A DNA stretch of 64,000 nucleotides, taken from positions 9,119-73,118 of the forward strand of contig CAYNKA010000017.1 of the NCBI GenBank assembly GCA_964397655.1, given 5' to 3'. A program made the position numbers and the translations under genes. Positions 1 through 8,153 of this stretch are shown in pieces. Position 1 is the first letter of the stretch; each line of letters begins with the position of its first letter. The notes below the pieces were generated by a model, which saw only the letters and a program-made list of their open reading frames with translations, ran no database searches and was not told where the DNA came from. The DNA comes from CAYNKA01 sp964397655 (lineage in GTDB: Bacteria; Spirochaetota; Spirochaetia; DTKZ01).

Positions 1-39
1 CGGGCCGAAACGGGTCGCACGTCGAACGGCCGGGAGCGC

Positions 40-567
40 TCAATCCGTATCCGCGTTCCGATCGGGGAGTTCCACCTCCGTCCTGTCGGATGAGGATTCA
101 ACGATGTGCCAGTCGAGGTCCGGATAATCCGCGGTTATCCTTTCCAACGGCATCTTGAGGTATCTTCCGCTCGCCACCGCCGCCTTAGTTCCGTCCGGCA
201 GGAGGATCTCCCCGCTTCCTTCGAAAACGCGCCCGCCGTCCTTGGTGATGCGGGCCACCGCGCGAAGCTCGACGTCGAGGGGGATAGGCTGGCGGTATCG
301 GATGGAAAAGTCGACGGTGACACCCCAGACGCCCTCCCCCCCGTCGATCATGATCGCCCGGCCGATGGTTTCGTCCAGGATGGCGGCCGCGATCCCTCCG
401 TGAAGCCGGCCGGGGTAGCTCTGGTGCGCGTCGCGCGGAGTGAAGAGGGCGACCAGCTCCTTTCCCTCGACTTCGAAAAACGAAGAATGCAGGCCGGAAG
501 CGTTGGCGACGCCGCATACGAAGCACTTGCGCGAATTCTGCTGTTTCTTTTCCACACGTACTTTCAT
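40..567 (-). CDS. PaaI-family hotdog thioesterase
   Basis: A 175-residue protein with the features of the PaaI/YdiI-like hotdog acyl-CoA thioesterases. The central stretch GRLHGGIAAAILDETIG (residues about 53-69) is the family signature, an HGG turn followed by the long hotdog helix. A later strand (VDFSIRYRQPIP) and a basic finishing strand (ASGRYLKM) complete the fold. The N-terminus carries CFVCG, a small cysteine pair seen in many members annotated as PaaI family, and the C-terminal 25 residues are polar and probably disordered. GAGG six bases before the ATG supports the start. It is monocistronic on the left edge of the window, divergent from the next gene. The natural acyl-CoA substrate cannot be told from sequence. 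Confidence 0.85.
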   Translation of the reverse strand: MKVRVEKKQQNSRKCFVCGVANASGLHSSFFEVEGKELVALFTPRDAHQSYPGRLHGGIAAAILDETIGRAIMIDGGEGVWGVTVDFSIRYRQPIPLDVELRAVARITKDGGRVFEGSGEILLPDGTKAAVASGRYLKMPLERITADYPDLDWHIVESSSDRTEVELPDRNADTD

Positions 568-664
568 GCTGAACCTCGAAAACCCTTGTAACCGAATCGG
601 CCGGATTTGTCCAGGCGTTTCACGCCGGGCGGATCACCGGAATTGCCGGTTCTAGCCGGTTTTC

Positions 665-693
665 TTTACAGAGGACCGATCCTCGCTTAGACT
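665..693 (+). promoter_or_regulatory. sigma-70-type promoter with palindromic spacer
   Basis: TTTACA at 665-670, a 17-base spacer and TAGACT at 688-693 fit a vegetative promoter for the gene starting at 716. The spacer begins with the inverted repeat GAGGA-CCGA-TCCTC (671-684), which could be an operator because it sits between the two boxes. An AGGAAGG Shine-Dalgarno follows. Confidence 0.55.
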
Positions 694-715
694 ATGAGGC
701 AGGAAGGTTGGATTC

Positions 716-1483
716 ATGAACTTGCATTATTATCTTTCCCTGTTCCCGATCGAGGCTTTCATTGCGTCGAATCTGGATCCCGCGAGGTTCGGATCGTACA
801 TGGCGACGGGATCGAAAGTCGGCTCCTACGAGGACATCATGTTCATCGAAACGGACGGAGGATTCGGGACGGCCTTCGATTGGGAATATGCGACGAAGCA
901 ATGCGTTCCTCATCAGAACGGGGATCCGAAGAACTCCCTTTATCTTTCCGTCTACCGGACCCTGGAGAACGTCCCGCTGTCGGCCCTTCGGTCCCTGTTC
1001 CTGACGACGCGGAACGGGAGGACGCTCGAAATAGGACGGTCGGAACTCCCGACCGAACGCAAACAGCGCCCGTACTGGGTATATCAGGAACTTTGCCCCA
1101 TCAGGCCGCTCGCGGTCAGCACGCTTCGGCCCGAGGATTTCGCCGGCTACATGACCGATCCGGCGAACAAGACCTGGGTGCCGAAGATCGTATTCGCAGA
1201 CCTCAAGATCCCGAAACCGAATCCCATCACCCGCCTGTTCTCGGCGCCCTTGTACGCAGGAAACTTCGAACACCTCGACGACTGCATCCGATCGGTGACC
1301 GAACTGAAATCGAAACGCAACAAGATTGTCGACCGATTCCACGTCGACCGCTTCGTCTACGGCCTCATCGACGGCGGAGTGTACGTGGGCGACGGCGGAT
1401 CGATCGTCCATTACCCCATGAAACCCGTCGAGGAGATCAGGAAACGCCACCGGGACTGGGGGCGATCGGCGAGGCTTTTCTAA
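716..1483 (+). CDS. conserved-looking hypothetical protein
   Basis: A 255-residue soluble protein I do not recognise. It has no signal peptide or membrane segment. It is rich in aromatic residues and prolines (for example KIPKPNPITRLF near residue 170) and ends with a short basic tail. The C-terminal third has a repetitive Gly/Asp patch (LIDGGVYVGDGGSIVHY) that looks like a beta hairpin or ligand loop. The ATG is preceded by AGGAAGG at about nine bases and by a promoter at 665-693, so it is expressed alone. Codon use matches the neighbours, which supports a real gene. I make no functional claim. Confidence 0.7.
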   Translation: MNLHYYLSLFPIEAFIASNLDPARFGSYMATGSKVGSYEDIMFIETDGGFGTAFDWEYATKQCVPHQNGDPKNSLYLSVYRTLENVPLSALRSLFLTTRNGRTLEIGRSELPTERKQRPYWVYQELCPIRPLAVSTLRPEDFAGYMTDPANKTWVPKIVFADLKIPKPNPITRLFSAPLYAGNFEHLDDCIRSVTELKSKRNKIVDRFHVDRFVYGLIDGGVYVGDGGSIVHYPMKPVEEIRKRHRDWGRSARLF

Positions 1484-1531
1484 GCGTTCGGGAGCAGTAC
1501 ACCGGCCGAGGGCCTTCTTCGTTTCCCGATC

Positions 1532-2317
1532 CTAGACGCTTCCGCCGTTGTAGCCGAGCCGCTTGGAGATTTCCTTCGACACCGCGGAGAGTTCCTTGCG
1601 CACGAAGGAAAGCTTTTCCTGCGGCAGCCTGGAAATCGGACAGGAAATGCTGATCGCGGCGACAACCTTCCCGCTGTAATCCCGGAGCGGGGCGGCCACG
1701 CAGCGGACGCCTATTTCGCATTCCTCGCTGTCTTCCGCGTACCCCTGTTGTTTCGCCTTCGACAGCTCGACGGACAACGCGTCCTTCGTCTTGATCGTGT
1801 TCTTGGTCAAGGCGGGAAGTCCCCGCGTCTTGACGAGCTCTCCGATCTTCTTGTCGTCGAAATCGAGCATGAGGCACTTGCCCACGCCGGTGCAGTGAAG
1901 GGGAGCGATCTTGCCGATGCGCTGGAGGGTCTGGAGGAGATGGTCCGGGCCGTCCACGACGTCGATGTAGACGACGTTCATGCTCTGCTCCACCGCGAGA
2001 ACGGCTGATTCTTCGAATTTCTTCGAGAGTTCCTCGAGGAACGGCCGTACGACGTCGCGTATCTTGACTTGCCGGGAGACGAGATCGCCGATCCGGCTGA
2101 ACTTCATGGTCAGAAAATACTGCAGGGTGTCGTCGTTCTGGCCGGCATACCCGTAATCCATGAGGGTGTTGAGGAAACGGAGCGTGGTGCTCGGCGGCTG
2201 CGAAACCTTGCCGGCGATGTCCTGGAGCCGCATCGGCCCGCCTTGGGCAGCCATTACTTCGATGATCTGAAGGGCCTTTCCGATAGACTGGTTTTTTTTA
2301 ACTGCTTTTAAACTCAC
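1532..2317 (-). CDS. IclR-family transcriptional regulator
   Basis: About 261 residues. An N-terminal winged helix (KNQSIGKALQIIEVMAAQG, then LQDIAGKVSQPPSTTLRFLNTL as recognition region) is followed by an IclR effector domain. Typical effector motifs are visible: GKIAPLHCTGVGKCLML and, near the end, EECEIGVRCVAAPLRDYSGKVVAAISIS. IclR proteins bind small metabolites, often aromatic or sugar-derived acids, and repress or activate neighbouring catabolic genes; no catabolic gene is adjacent here. I chose the GTG at 2317 rather than an upstream GTG at 2362, because AGGAG lies six bases before it and the longer form would add 15 residues without family similarity. It is divergent from pbpC with a 163-base shared control region. 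Confidence 0.88.
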   Translation of the reverse strand: MSLKAVKKNQSIGKALQIIEVMAAQGGPMRLQDIAGKVSQPPSTTLRFLNTLMDYGYAGQNDDTLQYFLTMKFSRIGDLVSRQVKIRDVVRPFLEELSKKFEESAVLAVEQSMNVVYIDVVDGPDHLLQTLQRIGKIAPLHCTGVGKCLMLDFDDKKIGELVKTRGLPALTKNTIKTKDALSVELSKAKQQGYAEDSEECEIGVRCVAAPLRDYSGKVVAAISISCPISRLPQEKLSFVRKELSAVSKEISKRLGYNGGSV

Positions 2318-2480
2318 CGATTTCTCCTGTTTTACATGAAATGATGCGTTTTCAAATATCACCGCTTTGAAAGCACATCGTGGAAACCAATATTTATGTA
2401 AAAGAGCTGAAGAACCGCGTACCTACAGCAACTATGGCACGATTCCCCGGGGTTGTAAAGATGCTTTTTTCCGACATAGT

Positions 2481-4847
2481 ATGAAGTTATCTATGAGAGT
2501 CGCTCATTTGCCGCGCAAGATGATTCTCTCCCTCTTCGTATTTCTCGCGATCTTCCTCTGCGTCGTCGCGGCCATTCCCCTCCCCGATCCTCCGTTCCCG
2601 GACGACTACAGCTGTACGGTGCTCGCGGGCGACGGTTCCGTGCTCCGGGTCTTCCCCGACGGACGGGAACAGTGGCATCTGCCGCCGTCGGACGAGGAGG
2701 TTCCGGAGAAGCTCGTCCTGGCGGTCACCGCCTTCGAGGACAGGCGTTTCTTCCTCCACCCGGGAGTGGATCCTCTTTCGGCTCTTCGGGCCCTGAGCCA
2801 GAACCTCGGCGCGAACAGACGAATGAGCGGCGCCAGCACGATCACCATGCAGGTGGCCAGGCTCCTCAGGCCGAAGGAACGGACCTTGGCGAACAAGGTC
2901 CTGGAGGTATTCCAGGCGGCAAAGATGGAACTCCTGCTGCCCAAGGACGCGATCCTCAAGCTCTATCTCGACCACGCGCCCTACGGAGGAAACGTCGTCG
3001 GGTACGGAACGGCGGCGATGAGGTATTTCGGGAAAAAACCGACCGCGCTCACCTGGGCGGAGGCGGCGACGCTCGCGGTTCTTCCGAATTCCCCGGGACT
3101 CGTTTCTCCTTCCTCGTCCCCGGAGGCCTTGAAGGCCAAGCGGGACCGCCTCCTTTCCAACCTGAGAAACCGCGGTCTGCTTTCCGAAGCCGACTTCGCC
3201 GACGCGGTCCGCGAACCGGTCCCCGACGCCGCGAAACCCTTTCCCCGGGAAGCACCCCATCTCTCGGATCATCTCAAGAGTTCGGCATCCACGACCCGCA
3301 GACCGATCCGCACCTTCATCGACCCGGACCTGCAGAGAACCGTCGAAGGCCTGGCGACCCGGCACGCGGAGATCCTCGAACGATCGGGAATCCGGAATCT
3401 CGCCGTCGTCGTCGCGGAGACCGGAAGCGGGAAGGTCCGGGTGTACATCGGATCCGGCGACTTCTTCGACGTCGAGGCCCGTGGCCAGGTCGACGGCCTG
3501 CGGGCGCCCCGCTCGACCGGCTCCCTGCTCAAACCCTTCCTCTACGGCCTCGCTATGGACGAGGGCCTCCTTCTTCCCGACACCCAACTCAAGGACATAC
3601 CCTCCTGGTTCGGCGCCTTCTCCCCGGCGAACGCGAACGAGAAATATTCGGGCCTTGTCCCGGTCCGCGACGCCCTCATCCTCTCGTTGAACGTCCCGGC
3701 CGCGCATGTCCTGAACCGATTCGGCCTGGAGGAATTCGCGTCGTTTCTGAAGGAAGCGGGGCTTTCGCATCTTTTCAGGGCCCCTTCGGACTACGGCCTC
3801 CCCCTCATCCTCGGAGGAGCGGAGGCGAGTCCGCTCGAAATGGCAGCGCTCTTCCGGGGGCTGGGAAGGTACGGAAGGTTCTCCCGGCTGCGGCTCACCG
3901 AGGGCGATCCGTCCGACGAGGGGAAAAAACTCATGAGCTCCGGCGCGGCCTGCCTCGTTCTCGACATCCTGAAGGACCTGAGGAGGCCGGGCGCGGAATT
4001 CTTCTGGCGCGACTTCACCGGTTCGAGGCCGCTCGCCTGGAAGACCGGGACGAGCTACGGCCAGAGGGACGCCTGGGCGGCCGGCGTGAGCCCCGAATGG
4101 ACCATCGTCGTCTGGACCGGAAACTTCGCCGGCCGCGAAAATCCGAACCTGAGAAGCGGCGAATCCGCGGCGCCCCTTCTTTTCGACATCTGGAACGTGC
4201 TCGCATCCCGGAGAGGATCGTCATGGTTCGCCCCGCCCGAAGGGGCGCTCGTTCCGGTAACGATCTGCGCTGACAGCGGCTACCGAGCCGGTCCCGACTG
4301 CCCGAAGACGCGCGCGGTCTCCGCCCCGTCCTCGGCACGCCCCCTCGCCGAATGTCCGTTCCATCGCGCGATGTTCGTGACCGCCGACGGGCGTTTCCGG
4401 GTGACCTCGAGAACCTGGACTCCGGGCGCGTACAAGCGCGTCGTCCGCCTCATCTATCCGCCCGACGTGGCGCAGTTCTTCAGGAACTCCGGGAGGCCCC
4501 TGGCGGAGCTTCCCCCGCTCCTCGAGGGCGGAGACGAGGGAGGATCCCCCATTTCCGTCCTCTACCCGAAGAGCGGGGCGAAATTCTACCTGCCCCGCGA
4601 GCTCGACGGGAGCCTGCAGAAGCTCATGCTCAAGGCGGGGCATCAGGAGAGGGACAAACGCCTCTACTGGTACGTGGACGGGACCTTCATCGGGGAGACC
4701 CGAGGGAAACACTACCTCGCGAGGAGTTTCCCGCAGGGAGACCACCGGCTCGTCGTCGTGGACGAGGACGGCAACCGGGCGGAGTCCGCTTTCCGCGTGG
4801 AACTCGCTTCCCGGACGAAAGCGGAGGGAAAACCGCGGGATTGGTAG
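2481..4847 (+). CDS. pbpC: penicillin-binding protein 1C
   Basis: A bifunctional peptidoglycan glycosyltransferase/transpeptidase of about 788 residues, close to E. coli PbpC (770). One N-terminal membrane segment (MILSLFVFLAIFLCVVAAI) is followed by a GT51 domain with EDRRFFLHPGVD, containing the catalytic Glu, and GASTITMQVARLL. The transpeptidase domain has SLLK (the SxxK serine), SLN and KTGTSYG. A C-terminal beta domain of about 180 residues of the BiPBP_C type completes the protein. It acts in the periplasm on lipid II. The usual alpha-2-macroglobulin partner (yfhM) is absent. The start is uncertain: no Shine-Dalgarno precedes ATG 2481, and ATG 2493, which would be nearly leaderless from a TAGTAT -10 box at 2477-2482, is equally plausible. 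Confidence 0.9.
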   Translation: MKLSMRVAHLPRKMILSLFVFLAIFLCVVAAIPLPDPPFPDDYSCTVLAGDGSVLRVFPDGREQWHLPPSDEEVPEKLVLAVTAFEDRRFFLHPGVDPLSALRALSQNLGANRRMSGASTITMQVARLLRPKERTLANKVLEVFQAAKMELLLPKDAILKLYLDHAPYGGNVVGYGTAAMRYFGKKPTALTWAEAATLAVLPNSPGLVSPSSSPEALKAKRDRLLSNLRNRGLLSEADFADAVREPVPDAAKPFPREAPHLSDHLKSSASTTRRPIRTFIDPDLQRTVEGLATRHAEILERSGIRNLAVVVAETGSGKVRVYIGSGDFFDVEARGQVDGLRAPRSTGSLLKPFLYGLAMDEGLLLPDTQLKDIPSWFGAFSPANANEKYSGLVPVRDALILSLNVPAAHVLNRFGLEEFASFLKEAGLSHLFRAPSDYGLPLILGGAEASPLEMAALFRGLGRYGRFSRLRLTEGDPSDEGKKLMSSGAACLVLDILKDLRRPGAEFFWRDFTGSRPLAWKTGTSYGQRDAWAAGVSPEWTIVVWTGNFAGRENPNLRSGESAAPLLFDIWNVLASRRGSSWFAPPEGALVPVTICADSGYRAGPDCPKTRAVSAPSSARPLAECPFHRAMFVTADGRFRVTSRTWTPGAYKRVVRLIYPPDVAQFFRNSGRPLAELPPLLEGGDEGGSPISVLYPKSGAKFYLPRELDGSLQKLMLKAGHQERDKRLYWYVDGTFIGETRGKHYLARSFPQGDHRLVVVDEDGNRAESAFRVELASRTKAEGKPRDW

Positions 4848-4911
4848 GTGAAACGCATTTGTACTACAATGATTGAAGGCGTCTTACCGAAAGAAGGGGG
4901 AAACGAAGAAA

Positions 4912-6423
4912 ATGGCGGAAACGATCCTGGTGGTCGATGACGAGATCATCAACCGACTGGTGATAGCAACCATGCTGAAGAAACAGGGATTCACCGTCAT
5001 CGAAGCGAAGGACGGCAAGGAGGCACTCGACCTCGCAGGGACAGAACTCCCCGACATGGTCCTCCTCGACGTGATGATGCCGGTCATGGACGGTTTCGAG
5101 GTCTCGACGAAGCTGAAAGCCGATGAAAGGACGTCTTCGATACCCATCGTCCTCGTGACCGCCCTGAACGGCAGCGAGGACGTGCTCAGGGGCATCAAAT
5201 GTGGGGTCGACGAATTCATCACGAAACCCGTCGACGTAAACGAGCTGCTCGTCCGCGTAAGGACGATCCTCAAGATCCGCGCCTTGGACGAGTACATGAA
5301 CAACAGCTCAGCCCTCAGCGAACGCGTGGCGAAGCTCACCATGGAACTCGAACAGGACGACGAGCATAAAGGTTGCGACATGGACTGCGTCGTCTCGAAC
5401 ATCATGGAGGTCAACCTCGCGAACAGGCACGACGAGAAGGGAAAGCCCAGGTACATCTACTGCGAATTCAATATGGAAGATTTCAGTTGTCCGCCCATGA
5501 TCCTTTCGAAGGTCAAACACGAACTCGTGAAAAAAAAGGTCCCCTCGGATTTCGGGTTCGCGAAGAAGGAAGGGCTGGGGATCCTCGTGAACGGAGTCTT
5601 GCTCTCGAACTGGAAAAAAGTTGCCAAGAGCCAGGATGAGTACCGGTCGAAATTCCCCCCATGGGTGCTCGAAGAATGCCCGGACATAGAGAACTTCCTC
5701 TACTGCGAGTCGGAGAGCCTCAAAATCGCCTTCATCAACTATCCGAAGGAGATCAAGCTCTTCGATCTGACCTGGTTCCGCCACATCCTTCACTACGGAA
5801 CGGCGATCATCTCCCTCATGGGAAAGATGAGCCGCAAGGAAAAGGAATACCTCGCGCTCATGAACACCATGAGCAGGATCATCGAGATCAAGGACGAGGC
5901 CGCGGGTAGGCATCAACGCATGTGCGCGGTGGCGGAGATCCTCTGCACGGAGCTCTCCTGCAGCGAAGGTTATTCCGAAAGCCTCAAGGACGCCATTCGG
6001 CTCTTCGACATCGGGAAGATCATCGTGGACCAGAACATCCTCATCAAGAACCGGCCGCTGAACGAGCACGAGAAGGAAATCATCCGAAAGATGCCGGAAT
6101 TCGCCTCGGTCATCCTGAGCGACCTGCCCAGGCTCGCGGTCGCGAAGGAGATCGCCATCGGGATCTCCGAGAACTGGGACGGTTCGGGTTACCCGGAAGG
6201 GCTCAAGGGCGAGGAAATCCCCTATTCCGCGAGGATAGTCTCGGTGCTGAACGTCTACGATTCCCTGCGAAGAACGAGGAGCTACCGGCGCGGGCTCGGC
6301 CACGAGGAGGCGCTGCGCGTCATGAAGGAAGGGGACGATCGCCTGAAGCAGGGGAAATTCGATCCCCGCGTCCTGGAGTCCTTCCTCCGGATCGGCGATC
6401 GCGTGCGGGATGCCTACCTCTGA
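4912..6423 (+). CDS. response regulator with degenerate HD-GYP domain
   Basis: A 503-residue protein. Residues 1-125 are a CheY-like receiver (DD at 9-10, phosphoacceptor Asp53 in LLDVMMP, Lys105 in TKP). Residues about 130-310 are a linker region I do not recognise. Residues about 310-500 are an HD-GYP fold, shown by WDGSGYPEGLKGEEIP and ARIVSVLNVYD. HD-GYP proteins normally hydrolyse cyclic di-GMP through a metal centre. Here the HDIGK motif reads FDIGK (His to Phe365), the HHE motif reads ISE (418-420), and the middle His position is Met394. The asparate-side residues and the GYP motif remain. I infer a non-catalytic sensor or scaffold output. ATG 4912 is preferred over the TTG at 4873 because a purine-rich AAGGGGG site precedes it. 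Confidence 0.85.
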   Translation: MAETILVVDDEIINRLVIATMLKKQGFTVIEAKDGKEALDLAGTELPDMVLLDVMMPVMDGFEVSTKLKADERTSSIPIVLVTALNGSEDVLRGIKCGVDEFITKPVDVNELLVRVRTILKIRALDEYMNNSSALSERVAKLTMELEQDDEHKGCDMDCVVSNIMEVNLANRHDEKGKPRYIYCEFNMEDFSCPPMILSKVKHELVKKKVPSDFGFAKKEGLGILVNGVLLSNWKKVAKSQDEYRSKFPPWVLEECPDIENFLYCESESLKIAFINYPKEIKLFDLTWFRHILHYGTAIISLMGKMSRKEKEYLALMNTMSRIIEIKDEAAGRHQRMCAVAEILCTELSCSEGYSESLKDAIRLFDIGKIIVDQNILIKNRPLNEHEKEIIRKMPEFASVILSDLPRLAVAKEIAIGISENWDGSGYPEGLKGEEIPYSARIVSVLNVYDSLRRTRSYRRGLGHEEALRVMKEGDDRLKQGKFDPRVLESFLRIGDRVRDAYL

Positions 6424-6510
6424 GGTCTGAATCCCCGAATGAAGAACCCCGGAGCAAGCTCCGGAGTATGGGCCCCCGCCTGCCAGTAACAGCTTCGAAT
6501 CTTCACTCGG

Positions 6511-6540
6511 TTTACCCCTCCGGCACCCGCGTGGTATACT
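6511..6540 (+). promoter_or_regulatory. promoter for homocysteine module, leaderless geometry
   Basis: TTTACC at 6511-6516, an 18-base spacer and a strong TATACT -10 at 6535-6540. The -10 ends nine bases before the ATG at 6550 and there is no Shine-Dalgarno, so the transcript should start within a few bases of the start codon. Confidence 0.6.
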
Positions 6541-6549
6541 CCGTAGACC

Positions 6550-7740
6550 ATGAAGACCTATGAAGAAATCAACGCGAAGATCGAAGCCAAGAAGGCGGTC
6601 GTCCTCACCGCCGAGGAAATCATCGACTACGTGGACAGAATAGGCCTCGAGAAAGCCGCCAAGGAGGTAGACGTCGTCACGACCGCTACCTTCGGCCCCA
6701 TGTGCTCCTCCGGCTGCTTCCTGAATTTCGGGCACGCCCGACCGCGGATCAGGATCACCGAAGCCTGGATCGACGACGTCCTCGCCTATTCCGGGATCGC
6801 TGCGGTGGACGCGTATCTCGGAGCTACGCAGCTCCGTCACAACGATCCCGCGAACATGTATTACCCGGGCGAGTTCCGCTTCGGCGGCGGCCACGTCATC
6901 GAGAAGCTCGTCGCGGGCGAGAAACTCCAGCTCTTCGCGCTCTCCTACGGGACCGACGACTACCCGAAGCGGGAACTCAGGACCTATTTCACCATCAACG
7001 ACCTCAACCAGGCGATCATGACGAATCCGAGGAACTGCTACCAGAACTACAACGTGGCGGTCAACTGTTCGGACAGGCCCATCTACACCTACCTCGGGAT
7101 GCTGAAGCCGAACATGAAGAACGCGACCTACTCTTCGGCAGGACAGCTCTCGCCCCTGCTCAACGACCCCCTCTACGAGACGATCGGCGTGGGAACCGCG
7201 GTATGGCTCGCGGGGGCCCGCGGCCACGTCTACGCCGAGGGGACCCAGTTCGCGTCGATCTGCGAGCGCGGGCCGAACGACGTTCCCATGGAGAGCGCGG
7301 GAACGCTCGCCCTCACCGCCGACATGAAGAAGATGAGGAAACGCTTCGTTCGCGGGATAAGCCTCGTAGGATACGGAGTGTCCCTTTCACTGGGAGTCGG
7401 CATCCCCATCCCCATCCTCGACGCCGGCATCCTCAAGCGCACGACCGTGCGGGACAGGGACATCATGGCGACGGTGATCGACTATTCGAAGGACTATCCG
7501 GAATGTTCGGGGAAATACCTCGCGCGCGTGAGCTACGAAGAGCTCAAATCCGGGGAAATCACCGTACGGGGCAAGAAGGTCGAAGTCGGATCCATGTCCT
7601 CCTATTCCATGGCCCAGGAAATTTCCCACATCCTCAAGGACGAGATTCGGCGGGGTGAGTTTCTGCTGTCCCGCCCGCTGGACAGGCTCCCGCTCGGGAA
7701 AAAGATGGGATCCATGACGATACGGGGGAAACATCCATGA
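6550..7740 (+). CDS. homocysteine biosynthesis protein, COG1900 (MA1821-like, DUF39)
   Basis: A 396-residue cytosolic protein of the DUF39/COG1900 family. Its Methanosarcina member MA1821 makes homocysteine from aspartate semialdehyde with sulfide as sulfur source. Conserved cysteines appear in FGPMCSSGCFLNFGHARP (Cys52, Cys56) and in NCYQNYNVAVNC (Cys163, Cys173); the latter region carries the persulfide-forming cysteine in the family. Glycine-rich stretches (EFRFGGGHVIEKL, GVGIPIPIL) are also typical. The stop codon overlaps the next start (ATGA), so the genes are translationally coupled. The start is fixed by the promoter at 6511-6540, whose -10 lies nine bases upstream. The assignment to the sulfide route is family knowledge plus gene context. 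Confidence 0.88.
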   Translation: MKTYEEINAKIEAKKAVVLTAEEIIDYVDRIGLEKAAKEVDVVTTATFGPMCSSGCFLNFGHARPRIRITEAWIDDVLAYSGIAAVDAYLGATQLRHNDPANMYYPGEFRFGGGHVIEKLVAGEKLQLFALSYGTDDYPKRELRTYFTINDLNQAIMTNPRNCYQNYNVAVNCSDRPIYTYLGMLKPNMKNATYSSAGQLSPLLNDPLYETIGVGTAVWLAGARGHVYAEGTQFASICERGPNDVPMESAGTLALTADMKKMRKRFVRGISLVGYGVSLSLGVGIPIPILDAGILKRTTVRDRDIMATVIDYSKDYPECSGKYLARVSYEELKSGEITVRGKKVEVGSMSSYSMAQEISHILKDEIRRGEFLLSRPLDRLPLGKKMGSMTIRGKHP

Positions 7741-8150
7741 GTACGACGAAGAAAGTCCTTTTCTATTTCCCGAAGAGCGAAACCGAAAAACCCATCGTCT
7801 ACCGCCTCGTGAAGGACTTCGACCTCCTCGTCAACATATTCCGGGCGAAGGTCACTCCGGACGAGGAAGGATACCTCCTGCTCGACCTTTCGGGCGAGGA
7901 CGGCGACATAGCCCGCGCCTGCGACTGGATCCGGTCCCTCGGGGTCGAGATCCGCGAGGGCATCAAGGGCATGCGCTGGGACGAGGAAGGCTGCACGAGC
8001 TGCGGCAACTGCGTGACCCACTGCCCGACCAAGGCGCTCCGCGTGAAGGACAGGTCGTCCATGAAGATCGTCTTCTTCCCCGACGACTGCATCGAATGCA
8101 TGAACTGCCTCGCGATGTGCCCCTACGGAGCCTGCACCTCCGTGTTCTAG
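7737..8150 (+). CDS. NIL domain / 2[4Fe-4S] ferredoxin (MA1822-like)
   Basis: A 137-residue protein. Residues about 5-77 form a NIL domain (VLFYFPKSETEKPIVYRLVKD, a small ligand-binding fold also found in methionine ABC ATPases). Residues about 80-135 carry two ferredoxin cluster motifs: CTSCGNCVTHCP and CIECMNCLAMCP. This architecture matches MA1822, the partner of the COG1900 protein, thought to supply electrons for reduction of the sulfur intermediate. It overlaps the upstream gene by four bases and the downstream gene starts four bases after its stop, so the three form one translational unit. Confidence 0.9.
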   Translation: MSTTKKVLFYFPKSETEKPIVYRLVKDFDLLVNIFRAKVTPDEEGYLLLDLSGEDGDIARACDWIRSLGVEIREGIKGMRWDEEGCTSCGNCVTHCPTKALRVKDRSSMKIVFFPDDCIECMNCLAMCPYGACTSVF

Positions 8151-8153
8151 AGC

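Noticed and set aside
6449..6464. CCGGAG-CAAG-CTCCGG hairpin after the HD-GYP gene
   Set aside because: Six-base stem with no U-run; too weak to call a terminator.
6424..6549. SAM riboswitch before the homocysteine genes
   Set aside because: The promoter geometry leaves no room for a leader, and no SAM-aptamer core is visible.
5308..7227. Minus-strand open frame of 639 codons
   Set aside because: It spans two real plus-strand genes and the promoter between them; no family features.
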